Of a stretch of 13,041 nt of DNA, positions 6,395 to 13,041 are shown piece by piece. Made by a program: the position numbers and the translations under genes. The notes below the pieces were generated by a model. That model saw only the letters and a list, made by a program, of their open reading frames with translations. It had not been told where the DNA came from and did not search any database. The stretch's first letter is position 1; every line of letters starts with the position of its first letter. This DNA is from Planctomycetota bacterium (GTDB taxonomy: Bacteria > Planctomycetota > Planctomycetia > Isosphaerales > Isosphaeraceae): the NCBI GenBank assembly GCA_021778575.1, contig JAJYCH010000051.1, forward strand, positions 1-13,041, given 5' to 3'.

Positions 6395-9076
6395 TCAGGC
6401 CGCCGGCTCGATCGATTGATCGTGCTCGTCAAATCGCTCGACTTCCGCCCAGCCGAGAGTGCCGAGCGATCGGGCGACCACTTCGGCGTCGGCGACGATC
6501 ACGAACGTCCAGGAATCGGGCACGACCCGACGTTCCGCCGCCGACCGGAGGCTCTCCAGCGTGACCGATTCGAGCCGGTCGGCGAAGCCTGCGTGATGGT
6601 CGGCAGGCAGCCCATGAAGAAACAAGCCGGCGTAGCGCGAAACCAGAGCCGAAGGGGTCTCGAAATGGCGGGCCTGGCCCTCGATCAACGACCGGCGGGC
6701 GTCGTCCAGTTCGCTCGCTTTGGCCGGTCGATAGTCCAGCAGGCCAACAATCTCGGCCCGGAGGTCGGCCACCGCTTCGGCCAGGCGATCCGACTGGAGT
6801 GACGACGCGACGACGAACGGACCCGAACCTCGCCGGAAATCGAAGTGGCTCCGAATTCCGTAGGTGAACCCTTTTTCCTCGCGGAGCTTGGCGTTGAGCC
6901 GTGAGGTGAACTGACCGCCGAGAATCTGGTTCCAGACCATCAATTCGGTGTAGTCGGGATCAAGCCGATGCGTACCGACCTGGCCCACTCGGACGACTGC
7001 CTGAGGAGCCCCGGGCCGGTCGAGCAGCAAGATCCTCGAGCGCGACTGGCGAGGCATTTCACGGACTTCCGTCGGCCTGGGCGAGGTGCTTACCCAGTCG
7101 GCCAGCCGCTCATCGAGCAAAGCGGCGATCTTCTCCGGGGCGACGTCGCCCGCGACCACGCAGGCCGCGTTGCTCGGGGTATAGCGATCGCGATGAAACG
7201 CCCGAAGGTCGTCACGGGTCAAGCGGGCCACGGTCGCCTCGTCGCCATCGACCGGAATTCGATACGGGTGGTCGTGATCGTAGAGGACCCGCAAGAGCAT
7301 TCGCGACGCTCGGGCCTCGGCGCTGTCACGCTCGGCTTTTAGTCCCGCCAGGGTCTGGCCGTGAATCCGCTCCCACTCGTCGGTCGGAAAACCGGGGTTC
7401 CGCAAGACGTCGACGGCCAGGTCCAGGCTCGGTTCGAGGTGGTTGGTCAGGCACTGAAGACCGACATACGAGCCATCCCAGCCCGCCGAGACCGACAACG
7501 AAGTCCCCATCCCCTCGACCGCCAGAGCGATCTCATGCGAGGTTCTCGTGGTGGTCCCCTCGTCGAGCAAATCGGCGGTCAGCCCCGCCAGTCCGCCACA
7601 TCCGGGGCCATGAGTCGCCGCTCCGGCGTCGAGGACGAACGTCGCCGCGACGATCGGCAGATCCCGGCGCGGAATGACCCAGAGGGGAATTCTGCATTTG
7701 AGCCGGAGGATCTCGGGAGATGCCGCCCGAAACGGGCTCGCCGTCGCCGAAGCCGGACGGACCGAGCGGTCAAGCGGCGGTAAGGTCGTCGTCGCCGACC
7801 GCCCCAGGACCGTGAGACTCCCCCGGTGCCGACCGATCAGAAATGTCTGCGCCGCCGCGCGGATCGACTCGGCGGTGACCGCCTGGTAGCGGTCGAGGTC
7901 GGACGTGATTCGCCCCGGATCACCCAGATAAGTGTTGTAAGCGTTCAAGCGGTCGGCCACTCCGCCAAACCCGCCGACATTGTCGAGCGCATAAATGAAC
8001 CCGGCGACCCGGGCATTCTTGACGCGGTCAAGTTCGGCGTCGGTCACGCCTTCGCGGGCGATCCGGTCAATCTCGGAATCGGCGAGGTCTCGGGCCAGCT
8101 CCGGCGAGTGTCCCGGGCGGAGCGTGGTGGTCACGCCGAAAGTTCCGGCCAGCTCGCGGCCTGATTGATAAGCCGAGCTATCCTGGGCCATCCCGTGCTC
8201 GACCACGAGCTTCCGGAACAGTCGACTGGACTTGCCTCGGCCGAGAATATCCGCCAGGAGCACCAGGGCCGCGTCGTCGACCGAGAATTGTGGGACCGTG
8301 TGCCAGGCCAGATAGATCCGGTCGAGCTGGACCCGGTCGTGAACCTTGATCGCGAACGAATCGGTCAACGACGGGTCGGGAGTCCAGGGCCGGACCGATT
8401 TCGAGCCGCCCGGAAGATCGCCGAAATAGCGTTCGGCCAGGGCAATCGCGCGATCCTCGTCGATATCGCCGACCAGGGCGAGGCTGGCGTTGCCGGGAAC
8501 GTAGTAGCGCCGGAAGAAGGCCTCGAAGTCGTCGCGCGTCGCGGCCTCGACGTCTTCCATCACGCCGATGGTAGTCCAGCTATAAGGATGGGTCGGCGGA
8601 AACATTGCCTCGGCCATCAGCCGACCGACCATCCCGTAAGGCCGATTGGCCACGTTCTGGCGATACTCGTTCTTGACCACATCTTTTTGGTTGCGGATCT
8701 TCTCGTCGCTGAGGGCCGGTAAGAAGTGGCCCATCCGGTCCGATTCCATGGCCAGGGCCAGCTCGACGTGGGCCGAGGGGATATCTTCGTAATAGTTGGT
8801 CCGGTCCGAGGACGTCGAGCCGTTGATGCTGGCTCCGAGCCGCTGGAGCGGCTTGAAGAAGTCGCCCGGATAATGCTCCGATCCCTCGAACATCAGGTGT
8901 TCGAAAAGGTGTGCGAACCCTCTCTGACGCCGCTCTTCGTTTTTTGAGCCCACGTGATACCAGAGGTTGACCGCCACCTGCGGCAACGGCCCTTGCCTCC
9001 GGGCGATGACGTCGATTCCGTTGCCAAGCGTGGTCTTCGTGTAACGAAAAGCATCAAGCTGAAGAGGGGAATTCAT
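6395..9076 (-). CDS. M16 family zinc metallopeptidase with two fused M16 units
   Basis: The chosen ATG at 9076 gives 893 residues; an ATG at 9130 would add 18 residues (MVVCDDVPPL...) that do not look like the start of an M16 fold. The first half carries the inverted zinc motif HLFEH (56-60), with E59 as the base and a third metal ligand E137 in KNEYRQN, 78 residues later as in pitrilysin. The second half (about 455-893) has the same fold, for example GGLAGLTADLLDEGTT at 494-509 where the zinc motif should be, but lacks the histidines. It also carries EKGFTYGIRSHFDF (734-747), typical of the non-catalytic, substrate-holding half. This matches a full clamshell peptidase of the pitrilysin/insulinase clan, which degrades short unfolded peptides. 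No signal peptide or membrane segment is seen, so it is probably cytosolic. It has its own terminator. The overall call is secure; the substrate is unknown. Confidence 0.95.
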   Translation of the reverse strand: MNSPLQLDAFRYTKTTLGNGIDVIARRQGPLPQVAVNLWYHVGSKNEERRQRGFAHLFEHLMFEGSEHYPGDFFKPLQRLGASINGSTSSDRTNYYEDIPSAHVELALAMESDRMGHFLPALSDEKIRNQKDVVKNEYRQNVANRPYGMVGRLMAEAMFPPTHPYSWTTIGVMEDVEAATRDDFEAFFRRYYVPGNASLALVGDIDEDRAIALAERYFGDLPGGSKSVRPWTPDPSLTDSFAIKVHDRVQLDRIYLAWHTVPQFSVDDAALVLLADILGRGKSSRLFRKLVVEHGMAQDSSAYQSGRELAGTFGVTTTLRPGHSPELARDLADSEIDRIAREGVTDAELDRVKNARVAGFIYALDNVGGFGGVADRLNAYNTYLGDPGRITSDLDRYQAVTAESIRAAAQTFLIGRHRGSLTVLGRSATTTLPPLDRSVRPASATASPFRAASPEILRLKCRIPLWVIPRRDLPIVAATFVLDAGAATHGPGCGGLAGLTADLLDEGTTTRTSHEIALAVEGMGTSLSVSAGWDGSYVGLQCLTNHLEPSLDLAVDVLRNPGFPTDEWERIHGQTLAGLKAERDSAEARASRMLLRVLYDHDHPYRIPVDGDEATVARLTRDDLRAFHRDRYTPSNAACVVAGDVAPEKIAALLDERLADWVSTSPRPTEVREMPRQSRSRILLLDRPGAPQAVVRVGQVGTHRLDPDYTELMVWNQILGGQFTSRLNAKLREEKGFTYGIRSHFDFRRGSGPFVVASSLQSDRLAEAVADLRAEIVGLLDYRPAKASELDDARRSLIEGQARHFETPSALVSRYAGLFLHGLPADHHAGFADRLESVTLESLRSAAERRVVPDSWTFVIVADAEVVARSLGTLGWAEVERFDEHDQSIEPAA

Positions 9077-9258
9077 CGATGAGGAAATTTCCACGAAAGA
9101 AAGTGGGGGCACATCGTCACAAACTACCATACATCAAGTAGGGATTCTTGCCTACCAGTGCGGAGGAACCTCCAGCCGATGACACACTCACTCAATCATC
9201 TTCAACCTTGACCATTATTCGCCAATGATTGAATATTTCCCGGATCTTGGGAGAGGGC

Positions 9259-9264
9259 TATGAT
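9259..9264 (+). promoter_or_regulatory. Candidate -10 box for the PP2C gene
   Basis: TATGAT matches five of six consensus bases and sits in the AT-richer part of the intergenic region. The hexamer 17 bases upstream (TTTCCC) is a poor -35. If used, transcription would start near 9270 and leave a leader of about 185 bases carrying the hairpin at 9393-9427. Confidence 0.3.
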
Positions 9265-9392
9265 AGATTGGGAGATTGGATTGATCGTGGAGGTTGACCC
9301 CGGCGAAACTCGCGGTAAACTCGGTCGTGGTCCCATGAAGTGAAGGTCGTAAGGTTGGGTCAGGGCAACGGCTTAACATCGTTTGAGATCCG

Positions 9393-9427
9393 ATAAATCC
9401 ACCGCCTCGTGCGTCGGTGGAGTTTAT
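9393..9427 (+). promoter_or_regulatory. Leader hairpin directly before the PP2C start
   Basis: ATAAATCCACCG (9393-9404) pairs with CGGTGGA plus TTTAT (9415-9427), with one bulged G at 9422 and a 10-base loop. That gives 12 base pairs ending in a T-rich side, about 30 bases before the GTG at 9457. Its shape resembles an intrinsic terminator, so it could act as an attenuator of the PP2C-PLP unit or end a short upstream transcript. No sequence match to a known riboswitch is recognised. Confidence 0.45.
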
Positions 9428-9456
9428 TCCAGTCAGCACGGTGATAAGGCTGCGTC

Positions 9457-10605
9457 GTGAACTGGGACGACATTATCGTCGACGCCGCGGCCACCGACAC
9501 GGGCATGCGGCGTGCGAATAATCAGGATAGTCACACGGTCGTCCGCTCCTCGAAGGCCGAGAGCTGGAAGGCCCGTGGCCACCTCTATATGGTTGCCGAC
9601 GGCATGGGTGCCCACGCCGTGGGCGAGCTTGCCAGCAAGCTCGCATGCGACAATATCCCGCATAACTATTCCAAGGCCAAGCAAGGCACGCCGTCCGAGG
9701 CGATCGCCAAGGCCTACAAGGAAGTCGGCACGCTGATCCACGGCAAGGCGACGGCCAATCGCGACTTCGCCGGGATGGGAACCACCTGTTCCACCTTGCT
9801 GCTCTTGCCCGATGGCGCGTTGATCGCTCATGTTGGCGATTCCCGGGTCTACCGGATCAGAAACGGCCGGATCGATCAGCTTTCCTTCGACCATAGCCTG
9901 GCCTGGGAACTGGTCCGCCGTAACCATCTTTCCGAGGAGCAGGCGAGCAAGGCTGTCCCCCGGAACGTGATCACCCGGAGCCTGGGACCCGACCCGAACA
10001 TTGAGGTCGACATCGAAGGCCCCTTGCCCGTCGAGCCCGGCGATGTCTTCCTGCTCTGTTCCGACGGTCTCTCCGGTCCCATCGAGGATGCCGAACTGGG
10101 CGCTTTCGCCGGCAACTTTCATCCCAAGAACGCCTGCCGCTACCTGCTCCATCTCGCCAATCTTCGCGGCGGTCATGACAATATCACCGTGATCATCGCC
10201 CGGATTGGCCCCTGGGTCGAACCCGAAAGCGCCACCGACGTTCCCGCCATGGCCGGCGCTCCCGGAATGGGTGATGGTCGGAAGGCCGGCTGGATGAAGG
10301 GGATCTCCGGACTCCTGGGAACCAAGAAAAAATCGCTGACGACGGTCGAGGAACACATCTACCGGACCTGCGAATGCCCGATCAGCGAGGAACTGGTCGA
10401 CCGGATGGCCGACCTGGTCAAGAAAACGCAGCAAACCGCGGTGGAACAGGCCTGGCCCGTCGAATGGAGTTCGTTGACCGACCAGCGCCGGATCGCCTCG
10501 AAGCTTCGAAAGCAAGGAAAGCTCCGACACGCACTGATGGAACTCGGTGAGGCGATCGACCTGCTCGGTCAGGCCGGTCGAATTCACCGTAAGTCTCTGG
10601 CCTGA
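9457..10605 (+). CDS. PP2C-type (PPM) Ser/Thr protein phosphatase with C-terminal extension
   Basis: A 382-residue soluble protein starting at GTG 9457; an in-frame TAA at 9445 excludes any longer start. The PPM fold covers about residues 5-252, with the metal-binding residues in order: NNQDS (D24), VADGMG (D48, G49), GMGTT (106-110), HVGDSRVY (D128), LCSDGL (D203) and GGHDNIT (D241, N242). Bacterial enzymes of this type (PrpC/Stp class) remove phosphate from Ser/Thr residues using Mn or Mg ions and usually oppose Hanks-type kinases. Such a kinase is encoded at 1643-3358, though not in the same operon. Residues about 253-310 are a Pro/Gly/Ala-rich linker. Residues about 312-382 are a charged helical domain, including a CEC triplet, that is not part of the PP2C family and that I do not recognise. 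The downstream PLP-enzyme gene follows after 36 bases, so the two are probably co-transcribed. Activity is predicted with confidence; the partner is inference. Confidence 0.95.
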   Translation: MNWDDIIVDAAATDTGMRRANNQDSHTVVRSSKAESWKARGHLYMVADGMGAHAVGELASKLACDNIPHNYSKAKQGTPSEAIAKAYKEVGTLIHGKATANRDFAGMGTTCSTLLLLPDGALIAHVGDSRVYRIRNGRIDQLSFDHSLAWELVRRNHLSEEQASKAVPRNVITRSLGPDPNIEVDIEGPLPVEPGDVFLLCSDGLSGPIEDAELGAFAGNFHPKNACRYLLHLANLRGGHDNITVIIARIGPWVEPESATDVPAMAGAPGMGDGRKAGWMKGISGLLGTKKKSLTTVEEHIYRTCECPISEELVDRMADLVKKTQQTAVEQAWPVEWSSLTDQRRIASKLRKQGKLRHALMELGEAIDLLGQAGRIHRKSLA

Positions 10606-10625
10606 CCTGTCGAACTCTCGCCTCC

Positions 10626-10632
10626 GAGGAAG
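10626..10632 (+). promoter_or_regulatory. Ribosome binding site of the PLP-enzyme gene
   Basis: GAGGAAG ends nine bases before the ATG at 10642. It is the clearest Shine-Dalgarno sequence on the plus strand of this window and fixes the start within the short spacer after the PP2C stop. Confidence 0.6.
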
Positions 10633-10641
10633 TCATCCGCG

Positions 10642-11823
10642 ATGTCCGAGCCGACCGCACCCGATCCCGCCACAGTCTGCGCCCGTCCACCGGTCTCCCC
10701 CCCTTCGACGATCCCGCCCCTGGCTCCGCCGCTCCAGCTCAGTTCGGTCTACCAGTTCGCCGACGTCGCCACGGTCGATGCCGTCTACGAAGGGGAAATG
10801 CGCGGGTTTGTCTATGCCCGTGACGCTCACCCGAACGCCTATCAGCTCGCCTCGAAGGTCGCGGAACTCGAAGGCGGCGAGGCGGCGCTGGTCTGTGCCT
10901 CGGGAATGGCGGCCGAGTCGGCGCTGATGCTCGGGCTGCTCCAGCACGGCGATCGGGTGGCGTTGGCCGAAGGAATTTACGGCCGGACCACGCTGCTGGT
11001 GGCCCGGGAACTCGCCCGATTCGGGGTCGAGTACGACCTGTTCGACCAGTCACGTCCCGAAACGCTCCGGGCGATCTTGACCTCCAGGACACGCCTGGCG
11101 TTTGTCGAGACTCTGTCGAATCCCCTCCTGCGGGTCGCCGATATCGCGGGGCTCGCCGAGGTCGCCCGGCCGGCGGGTGTGGCCCTGGCCGTCGACCATA
11201 CTTTCGCCCCCCTGCTCTGCCGTCCGCTGGAGCTGGGGGCCGACTACGTCATTCACTCGGCGACCAAATCAATCGGTGGTCATAGTGATGTCACGCTTGG
11301 CCTGCTGGTCGGTTCGAAGCGGGATATCGCCAGGATCACACCGATCGCCTCGACCTTTGGCCTGACCGGCAATCCGTTTGATAGCTGGATGGCCCTCCGG
11401 GGGATCGCGACGCTCGCCGTCCGGACCGAACGGTCGACGGCGAACGCTCTCGACCTGGCCCATCGGCTCGAAGCACACCCCTCGGTCGTCCAGGTCAATT
11501 ATCCCGGGCTGGCGGCCCATCCCGATCACGCGCTGGCCTGCCAGATCCTCAAATCGGGATTCGGGGCCATGGTCAGCTTTGACGTTGGCGGACGAGTCCA
11601 GGCCGAGCGCTTCATCAAGTCGCTCGCCCATATTCCGTATGCTCCGAGCCTCGGCGATGTCGCCACGACCTTGAGCCATCCGACGACCACCAGTCATCGG
11701 TTCCAGACCCCCGAGGAATGGTCCCGACAGGGAATCACCGAGGGTCTGATCCGGCTTTCGGTCGGAATCGAGGCGGTCGAGGATCTCTGGATCGACCTGA
11801 ACCAGGCGCTCGCTCAGCTTTGA
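10642..11823 (+). CDS. PLP-dependent enzyme of the Cys/Met metabolism (trans-sulfuration) family
   Basis: A 393-residue, full-length fold-type I enzyme. The Schiff-base lysine is K209 in HSATKSIGGHSDV (205-217), the pyridine-N aspartate is D185 in AVDHTFAP, and the substrate-carboxylate arginine is R371 in LIRLSVGIE. Y58 and R60 (VYAR) provide the phosphate contacts from the neighbouring subunit, and SGMAA (87-91) forms the PLP-phosphate loop. Relatives include cystathionine gamma-synthase, cystathionine lyases, methionine gamma-lyase and O-acyl-homoserine sulfhydrylase. The SLGDVATTLSHP stretch (336-347) is closest to the SLGD form of gamma-lyases and sulfhydrylases. Several normally fixed motifs differ: YSRxxNPT is YARDAHPN, YGG is YGR (113-115), VDNTF is VDHTF, and ETPSNP is ETLSNP. 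The exact reaction therefore cannot be assigned. The first 25 or so residues are Pro-rich and probably disordered. It follows the PP2C gene by 36 bases and ends 15 bases before the convergent sugar-isomerase-like gene. Confidence 0.93.
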   Translation: MSEPTAPDPATVCARPPVSPPSTIPPLAPPLQLSSVYQFADVATVDAVYEGEMRGFVYARDAHPNAYQLASKVAELEGGEAALVCASGMAAESALMLGLLQHGDRVALAEGIYGRTTLLVARELARFGVEYDLFDQSRPETLRAILTSRTRLAFVETLSNPLLRVADIAGLAEVARPAGVALAVDHTFAPLLCRPLELGADYVIHSATKSIGGHSDVTLGLLVGSKRDIARITPIASTFGLTGNPFDSWMALRGIATLAVRTERSTANALDLAHRLEAHPSVVQVNYPGLAAHPDHALACQILKSGFGAMVSFDVGGRVQAERFIKSLAHIPYAPSLGDVATTLSHPTTTSHRFQTPEEWSRQGITEGLIRLSVGIEAVEDLWIDLNQALAQL

Positions 11824-11838
11824 TGACGCTTTAGCCTG

Positions 11839-13041
11839 TCACGCTTGCGACGCGATCACGCGGATCTTGATACCGAGCCGCTGACCGAGCGCGACCATCT
11901 CGTCAAAAATATCTCCATAAGCCACGGCGATGTGGTTGCTCATGTAGTGCGCCATGATCGTGGTGGGTGAACAGCCCAGGTCGGCGGCCATGAACGGCCA
12001 TTGGCGGGTGGTTCCTTGCCACCACGATTCACGGACGCTCTCGGGGAGTTCGACCGACTCGCCCCGGCCGAGATCAAGCACCAGGGCTCCGGTCCGATCG
12101 ATCCAGGCTCGGGCCCAGGTGATCGGTCCCGGCCGACTCACGCCCGCAAACGTTCCTCCGGGGACCGGAAAATAGCCTCGGGGCTGTCGATAGCTGTGAA
12201 CTCCTTCAAGTCGTTCGAGATTTTCGTTGAACGCGAACGCTCCGCAGCTTCCCGAGTTGAGCAAGACCCAGAGCCAGCGGCCGTCGTGCATCGCCCCCCA
12301 GCGGACGTCGTGGAACATCACGGAGCCGGGCATTCCTTTCGCTTCGAGGACGCGCTTCATCAGTTCCATCGGCACGAGGTTGCCCTGATCGGCCTCGGTA
12401 CTCGTGATGATGACATGCCCGTTCGACTCGGGCCGGGCGTGCGAGTTCAACAACCCCTCGCAGAAGTCGCTCGGCGGCAAGAGGTTCAGCAGTCCGAGCT
12501 GGTATTGCCAGCCCAGGCAGTCGGCCTGAAACTCATCGACCAGGTCGAGAACCGCGAGGTAGACCCGGAGCTGCTCGCGGGTGGCGTTCTCGGTAAAATC
12601 CTCGGCATCGGTCTCTCGCCAGTGGAATTCGACTCCCTTTTCCTGAACCGAGCGAAACGCCGCCTCGATTCGGTCGCTGTCAATCGAAGTCGCCCGGTCA
12701 ATCAGCCAGGCCTGGTCGACTTTGTGCTCGCTGAATCCGATGGGATAAAGCACCCTCGGGCCGAAGTAGCCGTTGATCATGCCCATCGATGTATCACCCA
12801 GCATCAGCGCCAGAATCCGTTTCCGCCGGATGGCTTCGTGGACCTGCTGGGCGATGGCCGAGGCGGCCGGTTTCGGCGTGGGAGCTTCGCGGAGTTCGGA
12901 ATCGTCGTAGACGATCCGGCCGGTACTGCACCACTCGTCGAGCCGATCCATGAACAGGGCGTCCTGGGTCCAGTCGGGCGCATCGGTCCAGGCTCGCGAA
13001 CTCGAGCGACCGACGCTTTCCAGACTCCCGCCGTTATTCAA
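11839..13041 (-). CDS. L-fucose isomerase (FucI) family protein, N-terminus outside window
   Basis: The open frame covers 400 codons and continues to the right edge, where it begins with TTG; the true start very likely lies beyond the window. Numbered from that edge, MLGDTSMGMINGYFGP (80-95), STEADQG (214-220), MFHDVR (242-247), LLNSGS (260-265), GESVELPESV (327-336) and MSNHIAVAYGD (367-377) correspond to E. coli FucI blocks recalled from memory. E216, D245 and H370 align with its Mn ligands E337, D361 and H528, so the metal site looks intact. FucI interconverts L-fucose and L-fuculose (also D-arabinose and ribulose) in the cytosol. The E-D spacing is five residues longer than in E. coli, and overall similarity seems limited, so the substrate is uncertain. 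About 100 residues are probably missing. It converges on the PLP-enzyme gene with 15 bases between the stops and no visible terminator. No fucose pathway gene accompanies it here. Confidence 0.85.
   Translation of the reverse strand: MNNGGSLESVGRSSSRAWTDAPDWTQDALFMDRLDEWCSTGRIVYDDSELREAPTPKPAASAIAQQVHEAIRRKRILALMLGDTSMGMINGYFGPRVLYPIGFSEHKVDQAWLIDRATSIDSDRIEAAFRSVQEKGVEFHWRETDAEDFTENATREQLRVYLAVLDLVDEFQADCLGWQYQLGLLNLLPPSDFCEGLLNSHARPESNGHVIITSTEADQGNLVPMELMKRVLEAKGMPGSVMFHDVRWGAMHDGRWLWVLLNSGSCGAFAFNENLERLEGVHSYRQPRGYFPVPGGTFAGVSRPGPITWARAWIDRTGALVLDLGRGESVELPESVRESWWQGTTRQWPFMAADLGCSPTTIMAHYMSNHIAVAYGDIFDEMVALGQRLGIKIRVIASQA

Larger units (their letters stand above)
9077..9456. other. Divergent intergenic region between M16 and PP2C genes
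   Basis: These 380 bases separate two divergent genes, so both promoters should lie here. It contains GGAGG-AA-CCTCC (9162-9173), TTGACC at 9210-9215 with GAATAT 17 bases later, TATGAT at 9259-9264 and the hairpin at 9393-9427. I find no tRNA, known riboswitch or convincing short gene in it. A long leader of up to about 185 bases before the PP2C gene is possible. Confidence 0.6.

Noticed and set aside
9162..9173. Short inverted repeat GGAGG-AA-CCTCC before the M16 gene
   Set aside because: Only five-base arms and no extension; it is too short to call a regulatory site by itself.
9215..9439. 74-residue minus-strand open frame in the M16/PP2C intergenic region
   Set aside because: It has a GTG start with no ribosome binding site, a low-complexity translation, and it overlaps the leader hairpin and promoter candidates of the PP2C gene.
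9433..10587. 384-codon frame antisense to the PP2C gene
   Set aside because: Same reasoning: the sense strand carries all PP2C metal-binding motifs in order, while the antisense translation shows no family signature.
1..13041. Frequent CGATCG and GATCG words across the window
   Set aside because: They occur in coding and non-coding DNA alike without regular spacing or flanking context, fitting codon and base preference rather than a repeat family or CRISPR array.

Overview
The window looks like chromosomal DNA of a planctomycete, most likely of the Isosphaeraceae type. This is inferred from the roughly 60% G+C composition and from the gene content: a Hanks-type kinase with a single membrane segment, an FHA-GAF-SpoIIE phosphatase, a membrane-anchored prenyltransferase/squalene-oxidase-repeat protein, a tandem M16 peptidase and small secreted proteins with no recognisable family. 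No species-level marker is present. I see no rRNA, tRNA, CRISPR array, transposon or phage gene.

Layout. (1) 1-3358, minus strand: a Ser/Thr protein kinase, then after 88 bases an FHA-GAF-SpoIIE phosphatase that runs off the left edge; probably one signalling operon. (2) 3359-3638: a divergent promoter region holding an exact 18-bp palindrome. (3) 3639-4427, plus: a secreted beta-rich protein of unknown family. It converges on the next gene across a long hairpin that can serve as a two-way terminator. (4) 4548-6122 and 6395-9076, minus: a membrane-anchored alpha/alpha-barrel repeat protein and, upstream of it, a double-domain M16 metallopeptidase with its own terminator. These two are probably separate units, because a TATAAT box lies between them. 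(5) 9077-9456: a divergent regulatory region with a hairpin just before the next gene. (6) 9457-11823, plus: a PP2C-type phosphatase with an extra C-terminal domain, then 36 bases later a PLP enzyme of the Cys/Met-metabolism family. (7) 11839-13041, minus: an L-fucose-isomerase-family protein whose N-terminus lies beyond the right edge.

The unifying theme is Ser/Thr phosphorylation signalling. A kinase, a phospho-threonine-binding FHA module attached to a PPM-type phosphatase, and a second PPM-type phosphatase all lie within about 10.6 kb. The metabolic genes (PLP enzyme, sugar isomerase-like protein) and the M16 peptidase have no obvious pathway link to them or to each other. I did not find a convincing new multi-gene system. 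The most interesting items are the unexplained C-terminal domain of the PP2C protein, the altered active-site motifs of the PLP enzyme, the unknown secreted protein under a palindrome-bearing leader, and the hairpin in the PP2C leader.
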